This document shows positions 1 through 10,335 of a DNA stretch of 64,000 bases, in pieces. The stretch comes from Bombyx mori (taxonomy: Eukaryota > Arthropoda > Insecta > Lepidoptera > Bombycidae). Under the pieces are notes generated by a model. That model was not told the DNA's origin. It did no database searches and saw only the letters and a list, made by a program, of their open reading frames with translations. The DNA is taken from contig NC_085112.1 of the NCBI RefSeq assembly GCF_030269925.1, positions 310,001-374,000 on the forward strand, written 5' to 3'. The position numbers and the translations under genes were made by a program. How positions within the stretch are numbered: position 1 is the stretch's first letter; each line of letters starts with the position of its first letter.

Positions 1-137
1 GGCTTGGTGGGGGCCGCCACGACAACCGTCACCAATAATATTGTGGCGTTCATACTGTTCTTCGGCTTGGCATTCGTGGGTCTTGGAATTGGTGTAGTGT
101 TTTCATATTATGTGGACTTGTATCCCACTTCTTACCG
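1..137 (+). CDS. Gene A exon: TM segment and VDLYPTSYR
   Basis: The frame is open from base 1 and ends at a GTGAGT donor in phase 2. It encodes a glycine- and phenylalanine-rich membrane helix followed by the conserved VDLYPTSYR turn, which also ends exon 8 of the paralogue. Confidence 0.9.
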
Positions 138-1090
138 GTGAGTTAATTTTTTTTGGTTGACATATGAGTTCACGCGCTACTTCGTATAGGCACCGGAACC
201 TGTAGATATTTTGGTGTGAATGTCGCTGTTTTCCCTAGCGCACTATGTCAAAGACTATAATTGCTATTTATTATCTATACAAATATATAAGTCTACAGTG
301 GTTTTTACGGATGTTCCGTTATAACTACTGAACCGTGTATCCGATTGACTTGAAACTTGGTATCCATGTAGAAGATTCATGTACTTAATGGATCGGCTAA
401 TATTTATACGAGTGGTGGACTCCCTACACCAGTTGCGGGGGAGTTGATGATGAGAATCTTTGTGGGGATGAGAAATAATAATGTTAATTTTAAATGCCCA
501 GCGAAGCGGACGGATCCAGCTAGTTGTTTTTTAAAGCAGTTTTCCCCGTCCTTCAAAGCTTAATGCACTACGCGTACGCGGGTTTCACATTATTCTTATA
601 TCGTGGAATTTGTTATGCAAATTACCACTTATTTTCTCAAATATTCAAGATAGTTTAATTAGGACATCGCCTGTGCAAACTCAGTGAGACACAACGACGT
701 GAGGTAACCACAGAATGGATCGATTTGAGTTCCATGTGAATTATTCTAAGAGGAAACGACTTATGCGACAAACGCGCTTGTAATAAAACAATGTGTTATT
801 ACATCTTATTAGATATGATCCAAGTCTGAGTTGGTACCAACGTCTAGTTTGTTTCAGTTTCTTTAATTATTCTAGCTGAAGAGTAAGGTAGCTTTTAATT
901 CAATGCAATTAAAATACTGATCTATGCTATGAAAGAACAGTCGACACTTTGCTGATTCACAGGGGCATGGCAGCCTGTCTTGGTGTGATGGTAGCCAGGC
1001 TGAGTGGCTTGGGAGGAATCAATCTCATCGGCGCCTATATCACAACGAATTGTGAGACAACGTTCTACGTGTGCAGTGCTTACATGCTAA
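1..1090 (+). CDS. SV2-like MFS transporter (gene A), 3' part only
   Basis: This is the C-terminal part of a major facilitator superfamily transporter of the synaptic-vesicle-glycoprotein-2-like type, cut by the left window edge. Two exons are visible, 1-137 and 963-1090. The first encodes a hydrophobic segment ending in VDLYPTSYR; the second continues GMAACLGVMVARLSGLGG and another membrane segment. Both match the equivalent exons of the complete gene at 15969-39175, with the same splice phases and the same 128-nt second exon, so it is a tandem paralogue. The splice donor at 1091 (GTATGT) implies one more short coding exon, but none resembling the 20-residue tail of the paralogue was seen downstream. 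Without splicing, the frame would stop after MFWG at about 1107. Substrate is unknown; the family is membrane-embedded with 12 helices. Confidence 0.88.
293..525 (-). mobile_element. RTE-like LINE 3' fragment
   Basis: It lies in the intron of gene A. It has the text common to lepidopteran RTE-type tails: a stretch on 'gaccgatttgacttgaaacttggtatcc' type wording near 330-365 and a GCGAAGCGGACGGATCC-AGCTAG end near 505-525. The end with AGCTAG lies at the right, so the copy is read on the minus strand. Family assignment is from recall. Confidence 0.5.
963..1090 (+). CDS. Gene A exon: GMAACLGVMVAR and last TM segment
   Basis: It starts after an acceptor (GATTCACAG) and ends before GTATGT. It is 128 nt long, exactly as exon 9 of the paralogue, and enters in phase 2 and leaves in phase 1 as that exon does. 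It encodes GMAACLGVMVARLSGLGG and a following helix. Confidence 0.87.
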
Positions 1091-1106
1091 GTATGTTTTG
1101 GGGTTA

Positions 1107-1844
1107 AATTCCTCGCTGTTGATCTTTTTAAAATTCTAGATAAGGAACAGATAAAGAATCGAAATTCATAGTCATCACCATCTGGATGTACCGATAGAGA
1201 TATAAAGTCGAAGTTTTATTTGTATAATCTGGCTTTACCAAGTTCTGTGGTACCTACGACGTGTAAGCGGCTTAGCCCGGCTGCTTTAATAAGTCAATGA
1301 CAAAAACGCGTAAGTCTCTCTGTCGGTTTCGTCTAATAATTTCATTTTAAAGTTCACACTGGTAGTAGACAGAGACAATCATTTACAGGTTTAATACGCA
1401 TTCCTTATTGTCACCACACCACAACACCAGTCTTCCGTAAATTAAAATAAGTATAATTGAAAAAAAGAGAGATTAAACCATATCAGTACATAGTATTAAT
1501 AATACTTGCAGGACTGCTACGAGTGGTACAATCAGCGAGGAAAAGTTATTTTTCTCTTACCTAAGCTAGTACCCTTTACCCCTGCCCCTGCTGGTTTCCA
1601 AACTTATTTTGTCTATTATCCACTTTGAGAATAAATTATTTTTTAGCGCCCCCATTTTTCCACCTACTTAAAACCACTATAGCGAGAGCTCAGTCGGTGT
1701 CTAAGAGTCCTCCTAGATGGAATTACAAATCGCCTCCCAGGCCTCTACACAACGCCCCATTTATTTTCTGGGTCTGCTACCACCCCTCTTTAGGCCTGCA
1801 GCACCCACAAGGGGGCGTTATTGCCCACTTTGGGAATTGCTGCT
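1107..1844. other. Intergenic, no gene recognised
   Basis: An open frame of 90 codons occurs at 1625-1897, but it shows no familiar domain, has no splice context and runs into a LINE fragment. Weak acceptors near 1387, 1509 and 1647 could lead to a last exon of gene A, but none encodes a tail like that of its paralogue. Confidence 0.4.
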
Positions 1845-2030
1845 TTAAAGGCTATGTTAGCGTAACTAAGCGAGTAGGTGAGCTCACGGGGCTGTAATCT
1901 GAAGACGTTGCTAACGCTAGCCCTAGCAAGAGCAGTGCATCGCAGAATCTACCATCGGATCGGAAACGCAACCCACTGAGAAGATCCGACGAGAAATTCA
2001 GGGGGCTGTGTCTGTGGGTTATTCGTATCA
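1845..2030 (-). mobile_element. LINE 3'-UTR fragment, family B
   Basis: It shares with ten other places in the window a conserved block: GTGAGCTCACGGGGCT, then CCCTAGCAAGAGCAGTGC, ACCGGATCGGAAACGC-type text and GAGAAGATCC. The orientation is set by other copies, where the opposite strand ends in a poly(A) run after GGTAGG. It may be the 3' UTR of a BMC1/L1Bm-like element, but that name is from recall. Confidence 0.6.
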
Positions 2031-2267
2031 GTGACGTCACTATATAGGGGCTCTAACGCCGCAGGGAGATACCATTTATTTAAAAGGAAACCGTATTGAA
2101 TTAATGTTCACCAACTGCGTCCAGTATGAGTGATTAAATTTGAGTACATAATTGCAGGTGGCCGTTATTGACTCGAGCGGTTCTGTACCACAAGTCCAGT
2201 TCTTTATGAAGCGCATTAGGTCCGGTTTTGAGGGGATAGTTGCCCTTTTATCTGTTTATTTAAGATC

Positions 2268-2654
2268 CTAATGCCCCCACGTGGGGCAGAAGGCTTTAAC
2301 AGTATTTTGCCATCGCGATCGGTCTTGAGCTGCGCGCTTTTCTTTGGACCAGGCTCGTCCGATTGTCTTCCTCTCCGCTACCACGGTGCCTTGCCAAGTC
2401 TGCTTGCGAGGGCCTACAGCAACTGCACCAAATAGAACGGCCTGTGCAGTTGTCCTTTTGAGTTTGTAAAATGAGTATTTCACAGGTGGCGCTTTGGTGT
2501 CTATGTCACTGCCGGCCGACCGAATTAAAAAATAAATTAGAACAAGACAAATAAAATTTTCAACTTTGAACAGTATTTCATTTTTCATTCCACTTTTTAA
2601 TTTACAAGCTGGCCATGGCACAGGTGTAGGGTAAAGCCGAGATAGATGCCCCAC
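2268..2654 (-). pseudogene. Possible LINE ORF2 C-terminal relic
   Basis: A 128-codon open frame whose end reads AAQDRSRWQNTVKAFCPTW, which resembles the tail downstream of the reverse transcriptase in RTE/CR1-type LINEs, where a conserved DR..W motif precedes the stop. The upstream half has no recognised domain. It starts and lies within the 11-bp motif cluster. No start context or splice evidence supports a host gene. Confidence 0.3.
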
Positions 2655-2659
2655 TTTTT

Positions 2660-3741
2660 GAAATAGTCATGTAATTTTGAAAATATTAATTTTATACGAA
2701 TAATTTCTATTAATGTAGTTAGCTCAATCCTTTATGTTTAATTAGTATATTTTTTTTTTAACCTATCAAATACAGATTTTGCAGAAATTCGTTTTTCGTA
2801 GAACCTTTTTTTGGAGGATAGATGCCTGCCTGTATGGATAGTTGCCCCACCAAGAAAATACTGAGTAGGATAGATGCCTGCAGTGCAGGATAGATGCCCT
2901 TTATACCGTGTAAACGAAAAAACCAAACCAAATATTAAGAAGTTCTATTCCTAACAGAGCAATTGTCTCCAAGAAACATGGGTCATAATAAAAAAAAAAA
3001 TGTATTTTTTAAGTCTTTGAATGTTTATAAATAAAAGATAATTCTCATATCACACAAATGATCATAATGAAATTTTTAAAGCTTTAAGTAAGTGTAAGCT
3101 AAACTAAAAAATTTTTAGTTTCAACATGCATTATCCTATTTTTTTATTAAATTAAATTTTACAAATATTTATTCAACAAAAATATGAATTCTTAATTGCT
3201 TATAAAATATTCACATTAAGTGTCAATGTGTACATTGCAAAAGAATATTTTTTTTATATTAAATTAACACAATAAAGATATCTTTAAAGTTTAACTGGAT
3301 AGTGCTTTAAATTTTCCACATCTTCTACATCATTTCTGAAAAACACGTTTCATGTAGCTAGTTCTGAAACATTAAACGTTGAATCCAGTCGGATTGCGAC
3401 TTCGTATTTTTATAGTTTTCAAAACATTCATCTGCATTGAATATTTACATGCGTTTTAGGTTTATCCCTTAGATTTCTTTAGGGGCAAATCTATTGTTTT
3501 ATTTCCTTTCATTTTATAGTTAAGTGGTTTGTCTTCATCTTCGCTGCTTGAACTGTAAATCATTTGTTTGTGTTTTATGTTTTCGTAGCATATTTCTGCT
3601 ATATTCTGAAATGGCAGAGTATGGAAGGATAGATGCCTCTAAAGGCACCTATACCCCAAAAAATCAGGGCAACTATCCTTTGTGATAAGGATAGATGCCC
3701 AAATTTTTTGTAAATAAATTATAAACATAATAGCATTTATT
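2660..3741. other. AT-rich intergenic DNA with motif cluster
   Basis: Apart from the GGATAGATGCC motifs and a near-palindrome at 3667-3700, there is only AT-rich sequence with homopolymer runs. No coding frame with recognisable content was seen on either strand. Confidence 0.5.
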
Positions 3742-4388
3742 GAAGTGAAACTTCTTTATCGGCGTTGGAAAAAAATTTACCGTCACATTTTTCGGTTACG
3801 CGTCACATTTTTCCGTTACGCGCCATCTTTTTCTTCACCATTCATTGTTGCCGTACACAAGTGAAGGTGCCTCTTTACTCGGTAACAATAATTATAAAAT
3901 ACCGATGATTTTAAGTGGAGATTTTAATGTAAATTTTGCATCGGAAAATTCTTTGAAGCTAGTTGAATTTCTGAAAGATAAATTGAATTTATCCATGAAA
4001 AACAGTCCTCAAACGTCAACAACAAGATCTGGCACTACAATTGATGGAGTTTTTACTCGGTCACTAAATTTCGTGGAATGTAAACCATATATTTCATATT
4101 TCAGTTACCATAAGCCATTAATTACAAAAATATATAATGACAATGACAATGATAGTAATAATTCTATTACAATTAATGAAATGCTGTAATAATCTTAGTA
4201 GCAAAAAGGTAAAGTGAAATAATTGTATTATTTGTATTCATGTCTATGATAATAAAATCCTTTTGTTTAAACTTTATCTAATTTAACTTTATTTAACCAA
4301 TTTCTAGAAAGTTGCATGTAGATCATTTTTCGAAAAATAAGGCCATAAACAAGTTTCACTTCTTACGTGTGTACACTAGTACACGCAC
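3742..4388 (+). mobile_element. Helitron-like element, copy 1
   Basis: It begins GAAGTGAAACTTCTTTATCG and ends with AAGTTTCACTTCTTACG followed by a hairpin around 4373-4387 (GTGTACACTAGTACAC type). The same start and end bound a shorter copy at 8025-8332, which lacks about 3833-4225 of this copy. A 114-codon frame with an endonuclease/exonuclease/phosphatase-like signature lies inside. The near-terminal hairpin and the endonuclease piece point to the Helitron2/Helentron group, in which such a domain follows the helicase; this is inference. Confidence 0.55.
3845..4189 (+). pseudogene. Endonuclease-like C-terminal fragment in Helitron-like element
   Basis: The frame has ILSGDFNVNF at residues 22-31 (first visible residues of the catalytic GD.N motif), TTRSGTTIDGVF at about 59-70 and ISYFSYHKPL at about 83-92, an order typical of the endonuclease/exonuclease/phosphatase fold, ending in an altered catalytic His motif. 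Only the last third of such a domain is present and there is no helicase or Rep part nearby, so it is a remnant. Similar sequence follows PIF1-type helicases in Helitron2-like proteins, as I recall. Confidence 0.55.
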
Positions 4389-4985
4389 ACATTTTTTTAC
4401 ACCTAGGTGCAGACTCAATGAACCAATATATTCACGTAGTAAAAAATATAATGGAATTTTACACTAATTATAAAGTTATACCACGTTAAATACTAACCTT
4501 TAAATCTTTGACGTGTTCGTGAAATTCCGCGTGGAGAAAATTACATGCACGAGGAAAACACTTCGTCACCACGCGATTGTCAAATGGTACATAAGGTATA
4601 CGGTAACTGTGGTTCCTACTTATTAAATTATTTTTTTGTCATGAGTGCGGGAAGTTAGGTTTTTAGAACATGAGGCATCTATCCCGCTGCGGCATCTATC
4701 CAGGTTTTACCCTAGTACTAAGAAGATGAATGTGGTTCCTTTTGTTTGCCACAATATGTCTTCCTGCAGAACGGGCCTGTGGCGCACCTTGGGGGAGGCC
4801 TGTGCGTTAATGGTGATGATGGAGGAGTGGTGATCTCGTGTGTTAAATTTTCTTGTAATGTTATCTTTTTATTTTTCTAGTATCATACAATGAACCGCTC
4901 GTTTTACCGGTACTTGTAATTGTGTTAGCAATTAGTGTGAAATCAGTGTATATGCTACTTGTAATGTGCTGTGCTAATGTATAAT
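4389..4985. other. Intergenic, possible LINE tail
   Basis: It contains two inverted copies of the GGATAGATGCC motif at 4674 and 4691. A short frame at 4645-4833 includes LWRTLGEACA, reminiscent of the tail after a LINE reverse transcriptase, but it is too short to be sure. Confidence 0.3.
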
Positions 4986-4986
4986 G

Positions 4987-5352
4987 TGTACTTTTTTTTT
5001 TGCTTAGGTGGGTGGACTAACTCACGGCCCACCTGATGTTAAGTGGTTACCGGAGCCCATAGACATCTGCAACGTAAATGCCGTCACCTATATTGTTCTA
5101 AGATCTCAGTTTTTACAGTACAACGGCTGCCCCACCCTTCAAACCGACGCATTACTGCTTCACTTCAGAAATAGGCAGGGCGGTGGGACCTACCCGCGCG
5201 GACTCACATGACGTCCAGTAATTACGCAAATTATAATTTTGAGGGTTTGATTTGTGTTACACGATGTTATTCCTTTACCGTGGAAGTCAATCGTGAACAT
5301 TTATTAAGTACGTATTAGAAAAATTGGTACCTGCTGGTGGGATTCGACCCTA
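4987..5352 (-). mobile_element. Bm1 SINE, nearly full length
   Basis: It runs from a poly(T) at 4990 through the inverted tail (GGACTAACTCACGGCCCACC, GTTAAGTGGTTACCGGAGCCC), the body (CGCATTACTGCTTCAC) and the AATTACGCAAATTATAATTTT linker to the tRNA-derived head near 5330. The last part of the head is missing, where the sequence turns into the flank of a mariner at 5367. Confidence 0.8.
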
Positions 5353-5482
5353 TACCTATATATACCTAGTCAGGTCATAAATTCTGTCACATGTTTAATG
5401 TAAAATAATTGAAACAAGTTTATTCATTATGTAACCATTCATATACCAAAATGAACTTAACAAAACATAGATTCTTATGACA

Positions 5483-6340
5483 CTAAAGTTTATTCAAAAT
5501 GACTTCCGTGGTTTGAATACAGGCCTTCAATCTGCGCGGCCAGTCGTCTATCGCAGCACGAACGAGGTCCATGTCAATATCGGCGGCTGCCTTAATCAAG
5601 GATGTCTTGAGTGACTCCAAATTGGGATGAGGCTTTGAGCACGCCTTTTCCTCCAAGTGTTGCCATATCTTGTAATCTAACGGATTCAAATCTGGACTGG
5701 AGGAGGGCCAGTCTTCGTGCCGGATGAAGTCGATTTCACGCGCCGCCAGCCAGTCTTGTGTGCTCTTCGCTCTATGAGCTGGCGCCGAATCTTGTTGAAA
5801 TACCCAGTGCCTGTTATTGAACATGGTATGAGAAACAGGTTCCACAAGGTTCGTCAGGACTGTATTTTGATACACAACTGCATTCGTTTTTACACCTTTC
5901 TCACAAAAATGTACCTCTGTTAAGCCCCAATAAGGAACTCCCAATCATACCATGAGCGAGGATGGAAAATGACCTCGTTGGACACGCGGAATACGGTTGC
6001 TCGCTTCTTCACTACTGTGTGCGTACACCTTATCATTTTGTTTGTTGTAGCTCTCTTCTACGGTAAAAATTTTTTCATCCGAATAAAGAATTTCCCGATA
6101 TTTTTTTCCCGCGTAGCGCTTCAACAAAGCGCGGCATCTCTTCAGTCTCAGGTCCATTAGACGAGCATTCAAACGATGTCCTGTTTTTCTTCGATATGCC
6201 CGAAGCCCTAAGTCTTCATTTAACACCCTTTTCACCGTGGGTCTGCTTAACCCCATCTGAAGGGCCAACAGTTTCTGCTTACGTTTGGGATTTCTTTGAA
6301 TTCGCGCCTTCACAACTTTTATCACTGCTGGAGTCCTAAC
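5483..6340 (-). pseudogene. mariner transposase, catalytic part, with a stop
   Basis: Reading leftward from 6340, it carries the second helix-turn-helix (LQMGLSRPTVKRVL), then YSDEKIF with the first catalytic Asp, QQDSAPAH with the second, and SSPDLNPLDYKIW with the third. Thirty-seven residues separate the second and third Asp, the DD37D spacing of the maT group. A TGA at about 5945-5950 replaces the Trp expected after SLMV, so the copy is inactive as it stands. It ends ILNKL with a stop at 5483. Confidence 0.85.
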
Positions 6341-7674
6341 CATAGACCTATATAGTAGGGACACGACATATTGTTCTATACGTACAATTGCTTATATAAA
6401 TAGCACCCATTTTGAAGGCACATACATAAACATATATCTATCTCGTTCTTACTCAGCAGTTTAACTCGCAGGAAAACAATATAACAGTATTTCAGTGCGT
6501 ACATAAAATGAAACATGAATATACGTAAATATCTCCGTCTCCGTCTAATGAGGCCGAAAATCCGCCATGTTTAGCGCGCCAAATGTCATTGTCACGTCAG
6601 TTCGGCCGTCTGTTTTGGGTTGTACATTATTTATTGACTTTGATATCGATTTAATATGATTGATTATATAAAATTTCATAATTTATCATGCTTAAAACAT
6701 ACAAAAATAATAATTAAAACATATTTTATAGGATCTCAAGAAAGTCGATGCCCTAAAACTATTATCTATATGTATTTAAATTCATTATGGAGCCCTCATC
6801 CGAAAAATCCATTTTTCGGTCGGAATCTATTGATCATGACACTAATCATAAATACCACTTTAAAATATGTCATCAAAACATATTTAGACATTCTGTTTAG
6901 ATATTTCGGGAAAAAGGCTACCGACAAAATCTCTTCGGAACTATTTAAATAAAATAGTTTTATTCCGCAGTGAGTAAAACACTATTGTAAATTTGTTAAA
7001 TATTTAATAATTAAGTGATTTTAGAGAGGAAGTCACAAGGAATGACGTTTGTAATTAATGAATAAATGTTCTGTAGGTGTTTTTTTTTTCACGCAGTCCC
7101 TTGATAAGTTCAAAATTTGAATCACTCTCAAGCGAAAGTGATTCAAATGGTGCGGCGCACCTTCCTTGGGGTGCGCTGCGGTAGTATGTTACGGACTTTA
7201 GAGTCAGCAAAACAATTAAAATAGATTGTTATAGTCTAAGAAAAACACGTACTCAAAATACGATAACATTTAGCATGCTAGAAATGGGCTGATGGCTTTG
7301 AACTACGCCATATCTTTATGTTTTGCGACAAACGACAACTTTATAAAATCAGTGTAGCAACTTTTAAAAATTATCATATCGTTTACTTGGCAAATTCGAA
7401 GGACGAACTTGTCTTAGATTTCACCCATCTAAATCATATCATATTTGCACATAACAATATACCTACTTACTTCCCATTAAAGTATAAATTCTACAAATAA
7501 ATAATACTCAACAATATTTAAAATAAAATGAGCCAAGAACGTTTATCGATAAAGCCTGATAACATTGAAATCTTTTGTACAGCACTAAAGCCGCCATGTT
7601 TTGTGGCCAGATGACGTCACAGTGGCACGAAATTTTGGTTGACGTTTCATTTCCATAGGTTTCCTACTTCATTG
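6341..7674. mobile_element. Unknown DNA transposon inserted in mariner, 8-bp TSD
   Basis: It splits the mariner transposase and is flanked by GTCCTAAC at 6333-6340 and 7675-7682. The left end starts CATAGACCTATATAGTAGGG and the right end, read inward on the other strand, CAATGAAGTAGGAAACCTAT. A CCGCCATGTTT-containing block recurs near both ends (6563 and 7591). Frames at 6656-6952 and 7318-7500 show no recognised domain, so it is probably non-autonomous. Eight-base duplications fit hAT or P elements; the GTCC.. site is like the P-element target consensus. Confidence 0.65.
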
Positions 7675-7871
7675 GTCCTAACAGACCGAGGGCGACCACT
7701 TCTTGACCTGTCATCTACACTAGAGTCTTCCTTGTATCGTTTGATGGTACGATAAACGAATCTTTTGGTTATATTCAAATTTTTCAGTATGTTAAAAATT
7801 TGAATTGGCGCGTAACCGCAACGATGCAACGCAATAACTGCAACACGGTCTTCTTTAAGCGTCCACTCCAT
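7675..7871 (-). pseudogene. mariner transposase, N-terminal part
   Basis: It starts MEWTLKEDRVAVIALHRCGY and continues with a helix-turn-helix (about residues 14-45) and DRSRSGRPRSVRT, the linker seen in Tc1/mariner DNA-binding domains. The frame leaves the transposase at the insertion site at 7675. Removing the insert and one GTCCTAAC copy puts it back in frame with the piece ending at 6340. Confidence 0.8.
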
Positions 7872-8024
7872 ATTTAAAAATGAGTAAAATTCTAAAAGTA
7901 TACATTTTTATTTTCATGAACAATTCGAAATTCGAATTCAATAAACTTTTTTGTGGCCAGCATTCTAAAAGAAAAGTTTTTACTGTGTGACAATACTTAT
8001 GACCTGACTAGTTATATACTTTTT

Positions 8025-8332
8025 GAAGTGAAACTTCCTTATCGGCGTTGGAAAAAAATTTACCGTCACATTTTTCGGTTACGCGTCACATTTTTCCGTT
8101 ACGCGCCATCTTTTTTGTATTCATGTCTATGATAATAAAATCCTTTTGTTTAAACTTTATCTAATTTAACTTTTTTGTATTCATGTCTATGATAATAAAA
8201 TCCTTTTGTTTAAACTTTATCTAATTTAACTTTATTTAACCAATTTCTAGAAAGTTGCATGTAGATCATTTTTCGAAAAATAAGGCCATAAAGAAGTTTC
8301 ACTTCTTACGTGTGTACACTAGTACACGCACA
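8025..8332 (+). mobile_element. Helitron-like element, copy 2 (deleted)
   Basis: It has the same start (GAAGTGAAACTTCCTTATCG) and end (hairpin at about 8312-8330) as the copy at 3742-4388, but the endonuclease region is gone. A segment of about 60 bp beginning TTGTATTCATGTCTATGATA is present twice in tandem (about 8115-8174 and 8175-8234). It lies 15 bp from the end of the mariner. Confidence 0.6.
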
Positions 8333-9540
8333 AATTTTTTTTTTATTTGTATAATCTATAGTTTTTTTAAAAGTCATCTTTCATCACGTGAAATTCTTTA
8401 AATAACGTATGCATTTCTTATGTAGCAATACATTGAATCGCTTCAAAGCTGTGTCTTGACTTTCCACAATACTCACCTGACGACGTATTACAGTAAAGAT
8501 GTCGCTGAGCGTGTGCTACAGGTGATATTTAAAGCAGGTCATGAGGTCGACTACAAAGCAAGGTATTTATTGTGTTAATTTACAGACGAGCTTTCTACCC
8601 GAAGGCTCAGCCTCATACCAGTCTTGAGGTTGATAATATGTCAAGCATAAAACGCACGACTGATCGGCTGAGTTGCAAACAGTCATGTTGCCCTACAATA
8701 TTATAAATATCGTTGACTTACTATCGGAACGTATGACATTAATCGGGAACACTCGGAGTTACATTTCTAAAAACTAAAACTATTTGAGAGCAGTTTAGTA
8801 TGTAAATACAAAATATATATTTAGTTTTAGTTATACTTTTAGATTGAATATTTTACATCCCGTGTACATGTTTAGATGATGCCTCGGTTATTGATTTCCT
8901 ACTAGACGTGGCCGTCACACTCTCGTCTAGAATAGCCATTTAAAAACTCGTGTAGTGATTGCGTAAAAGAGTTGTGTTGTGTGTCTAAAATGGCTTTTAA
9001 ATCTAATTAAATATTGTTTTAACATGGTTATACATTCAATGGATTTTTATTTATTTTGAGTCATGCGTTCCGTTTCTTGTGAATTATGTAGAATAGTTTT
9101 CGAGTTGATTGTTTAAGATTATTTCCGCGTACGATTTTTGCAATATAAATCTTTAGTTTACCCTGATTTTAGCAATAAAATCTACAAATTCAATAACGGA
9201 AACTAGGAAACAATGTTTATTTACAAAATTATGATTGGCATGTACAAATATAGAGTTCGTCTGGATTCATCATAACTAAAGATTAAATAACACCATTTCT
9301 GTTATTATGTTGCAGTTTTATTGTGAGTTTAGACTTTTTATGAAATGTCCGAAAATTTATAATTATTTGCATTTTTTGCTTTAAAATTTTAAGTGAGTCT
9401 ACTCCGGGTCCCGGCTATGATATGAGTCTTCGTGTTATTATAAGTGGTAAAATGAGCCCATGGACACCTCGACATGTTAGACCAGACAGGGATATTCAAT
9501 TTGCGTGCGTGTCATCTGGATTAAACACATTTTTAAACTA
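8333..9540. other. Intergenic AT-rich DNA
   Basis: Only short frames occur, none with recognisable content, and I see no copy of the repeat families found elsewhere in the window. Confidence 0.5.
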
Positions 9541-9815
9541 CTAGCTGACTCGGCAGACTTCGTAATGCCTCAATCGATAAATAAAATATGTAAACTTTTG
9601 TATAAAATAAACTTAAAACAAACAAAAGGAATCCGTCCGACCGAAACCTTACTTAATTCCGAGCATTTTCATATTTATCTACCTTTTAAACCTTCTCTGG
9701 ATTTCTGCAAATAATTCAAGACCAAAATTAGCCAAATCGGTCCAGCCATTCTCGAGTTTTAGCGAGACTAACGATCAGCAATTCATTTTTATATATACAG
9801 ATATATTATTATAGA
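9541..9815 (+). mobile_element. RTE-like LINE 3' end
   Basis: It starts ACTAGCTGACTCGGCAGACT, continues with CGTAATGCCTCAATCGATAA and ends with CCAAATCGGTCCAGCCATTC, CTCGAGTTTTAGCGAGACTA and an AT-rich tail. An inverted, diverged copy of the same text lies at 53150-53425. This wording is common in lepidopteran genomes at the 3' end of RTE elements or SINEs that use their tails. Confidence 0.55.
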
Positions 9816-10335
9816 TTATAGATATAGATAATATGTAAATGTGGGTATGTGATATGACTATGTGATTGTACTTCCAACATCGCAATATTATGTAATAAAT
9901 AAACATGATTTGTTGAAGTGGTAAAAAATACCAAAACAACTATAATTAAGTTTATCGACAACATGATTAAATGTCCGGTTTTTACATTTATGAAGACAAT
10001 AATAACATATTAAACAAATGGTGCATCTCAAACAATGTAAACGGTAAGGTTCGATGCTGATGTCACGTGCTTCGTTCCGTGAAAATTACGTGTGCAATTG
10101 ATGTCCGGGTTGACTGCTGCCGGTGGAGTTAGGTCTCGTGTCTCCCAGTTTATGTTCTGGAGCGGCTCTTTGCCTGAAAACCTAGGAGGTATCTTGGCGG
10201 GACGACGCGGGTTTTTATACGGAAATAGTAATAAAAAATTTGATTAAACACCGTATCTATATATTCATCAACAATACCAGGGTATACGTTAATACCGGCC
10301 CTAATCTCTATTGAAAAATGGCAAAATGGCAAAAT

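Larger units (their letters stand above)
2234..4701. repeat. Cluster of eleven GGATAG(A/T)TGCC motifs
   Basis: The 11-mer GGATAGATGCC or GGATAGTTGCC occurs at 2234, 2816, 2836, 2868, 2888, 3627 and 3689 on the + strand, with a one-mismatch copy at 2640, and inverted at 3668, 4674 and 4691. Copies at the right edge are all inverted relative to those at the left. A Helitron-like element sits inside the cluster. The arrangement recalls subterminal transposase-binding repeats of a DNA transposon, but no terminal inverted repeats or target duplication were identified, so the nature is open. Confidence 0.6.
5369..8008 (-). mobile_element. mariner (DD37D, maT-like), interrupted
   Basis: The ends are inverted repeats, GTCAGGTCATAAATTCTGTC at 5369 and its near match reading leftward from 8008, each flanked by TA (5367-5368 and 8009-8010). 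The minus strand encodes transposase in pieces: the N-terminal helix-turn-helix part at 7675-7871 and the rest at 5483-6340. They are separated by a 1334-bp insertion with an 8-bp target duplication. Confidence 0.85.

Noticed and set aside
1625..1897. 90-codon frame as possible last exon of gene A
   Set aside because: An acceptor-like TTTTTTAG precedes it, but the peptide is unlike the tail of the paralogue and it runs into a LINE fragment.
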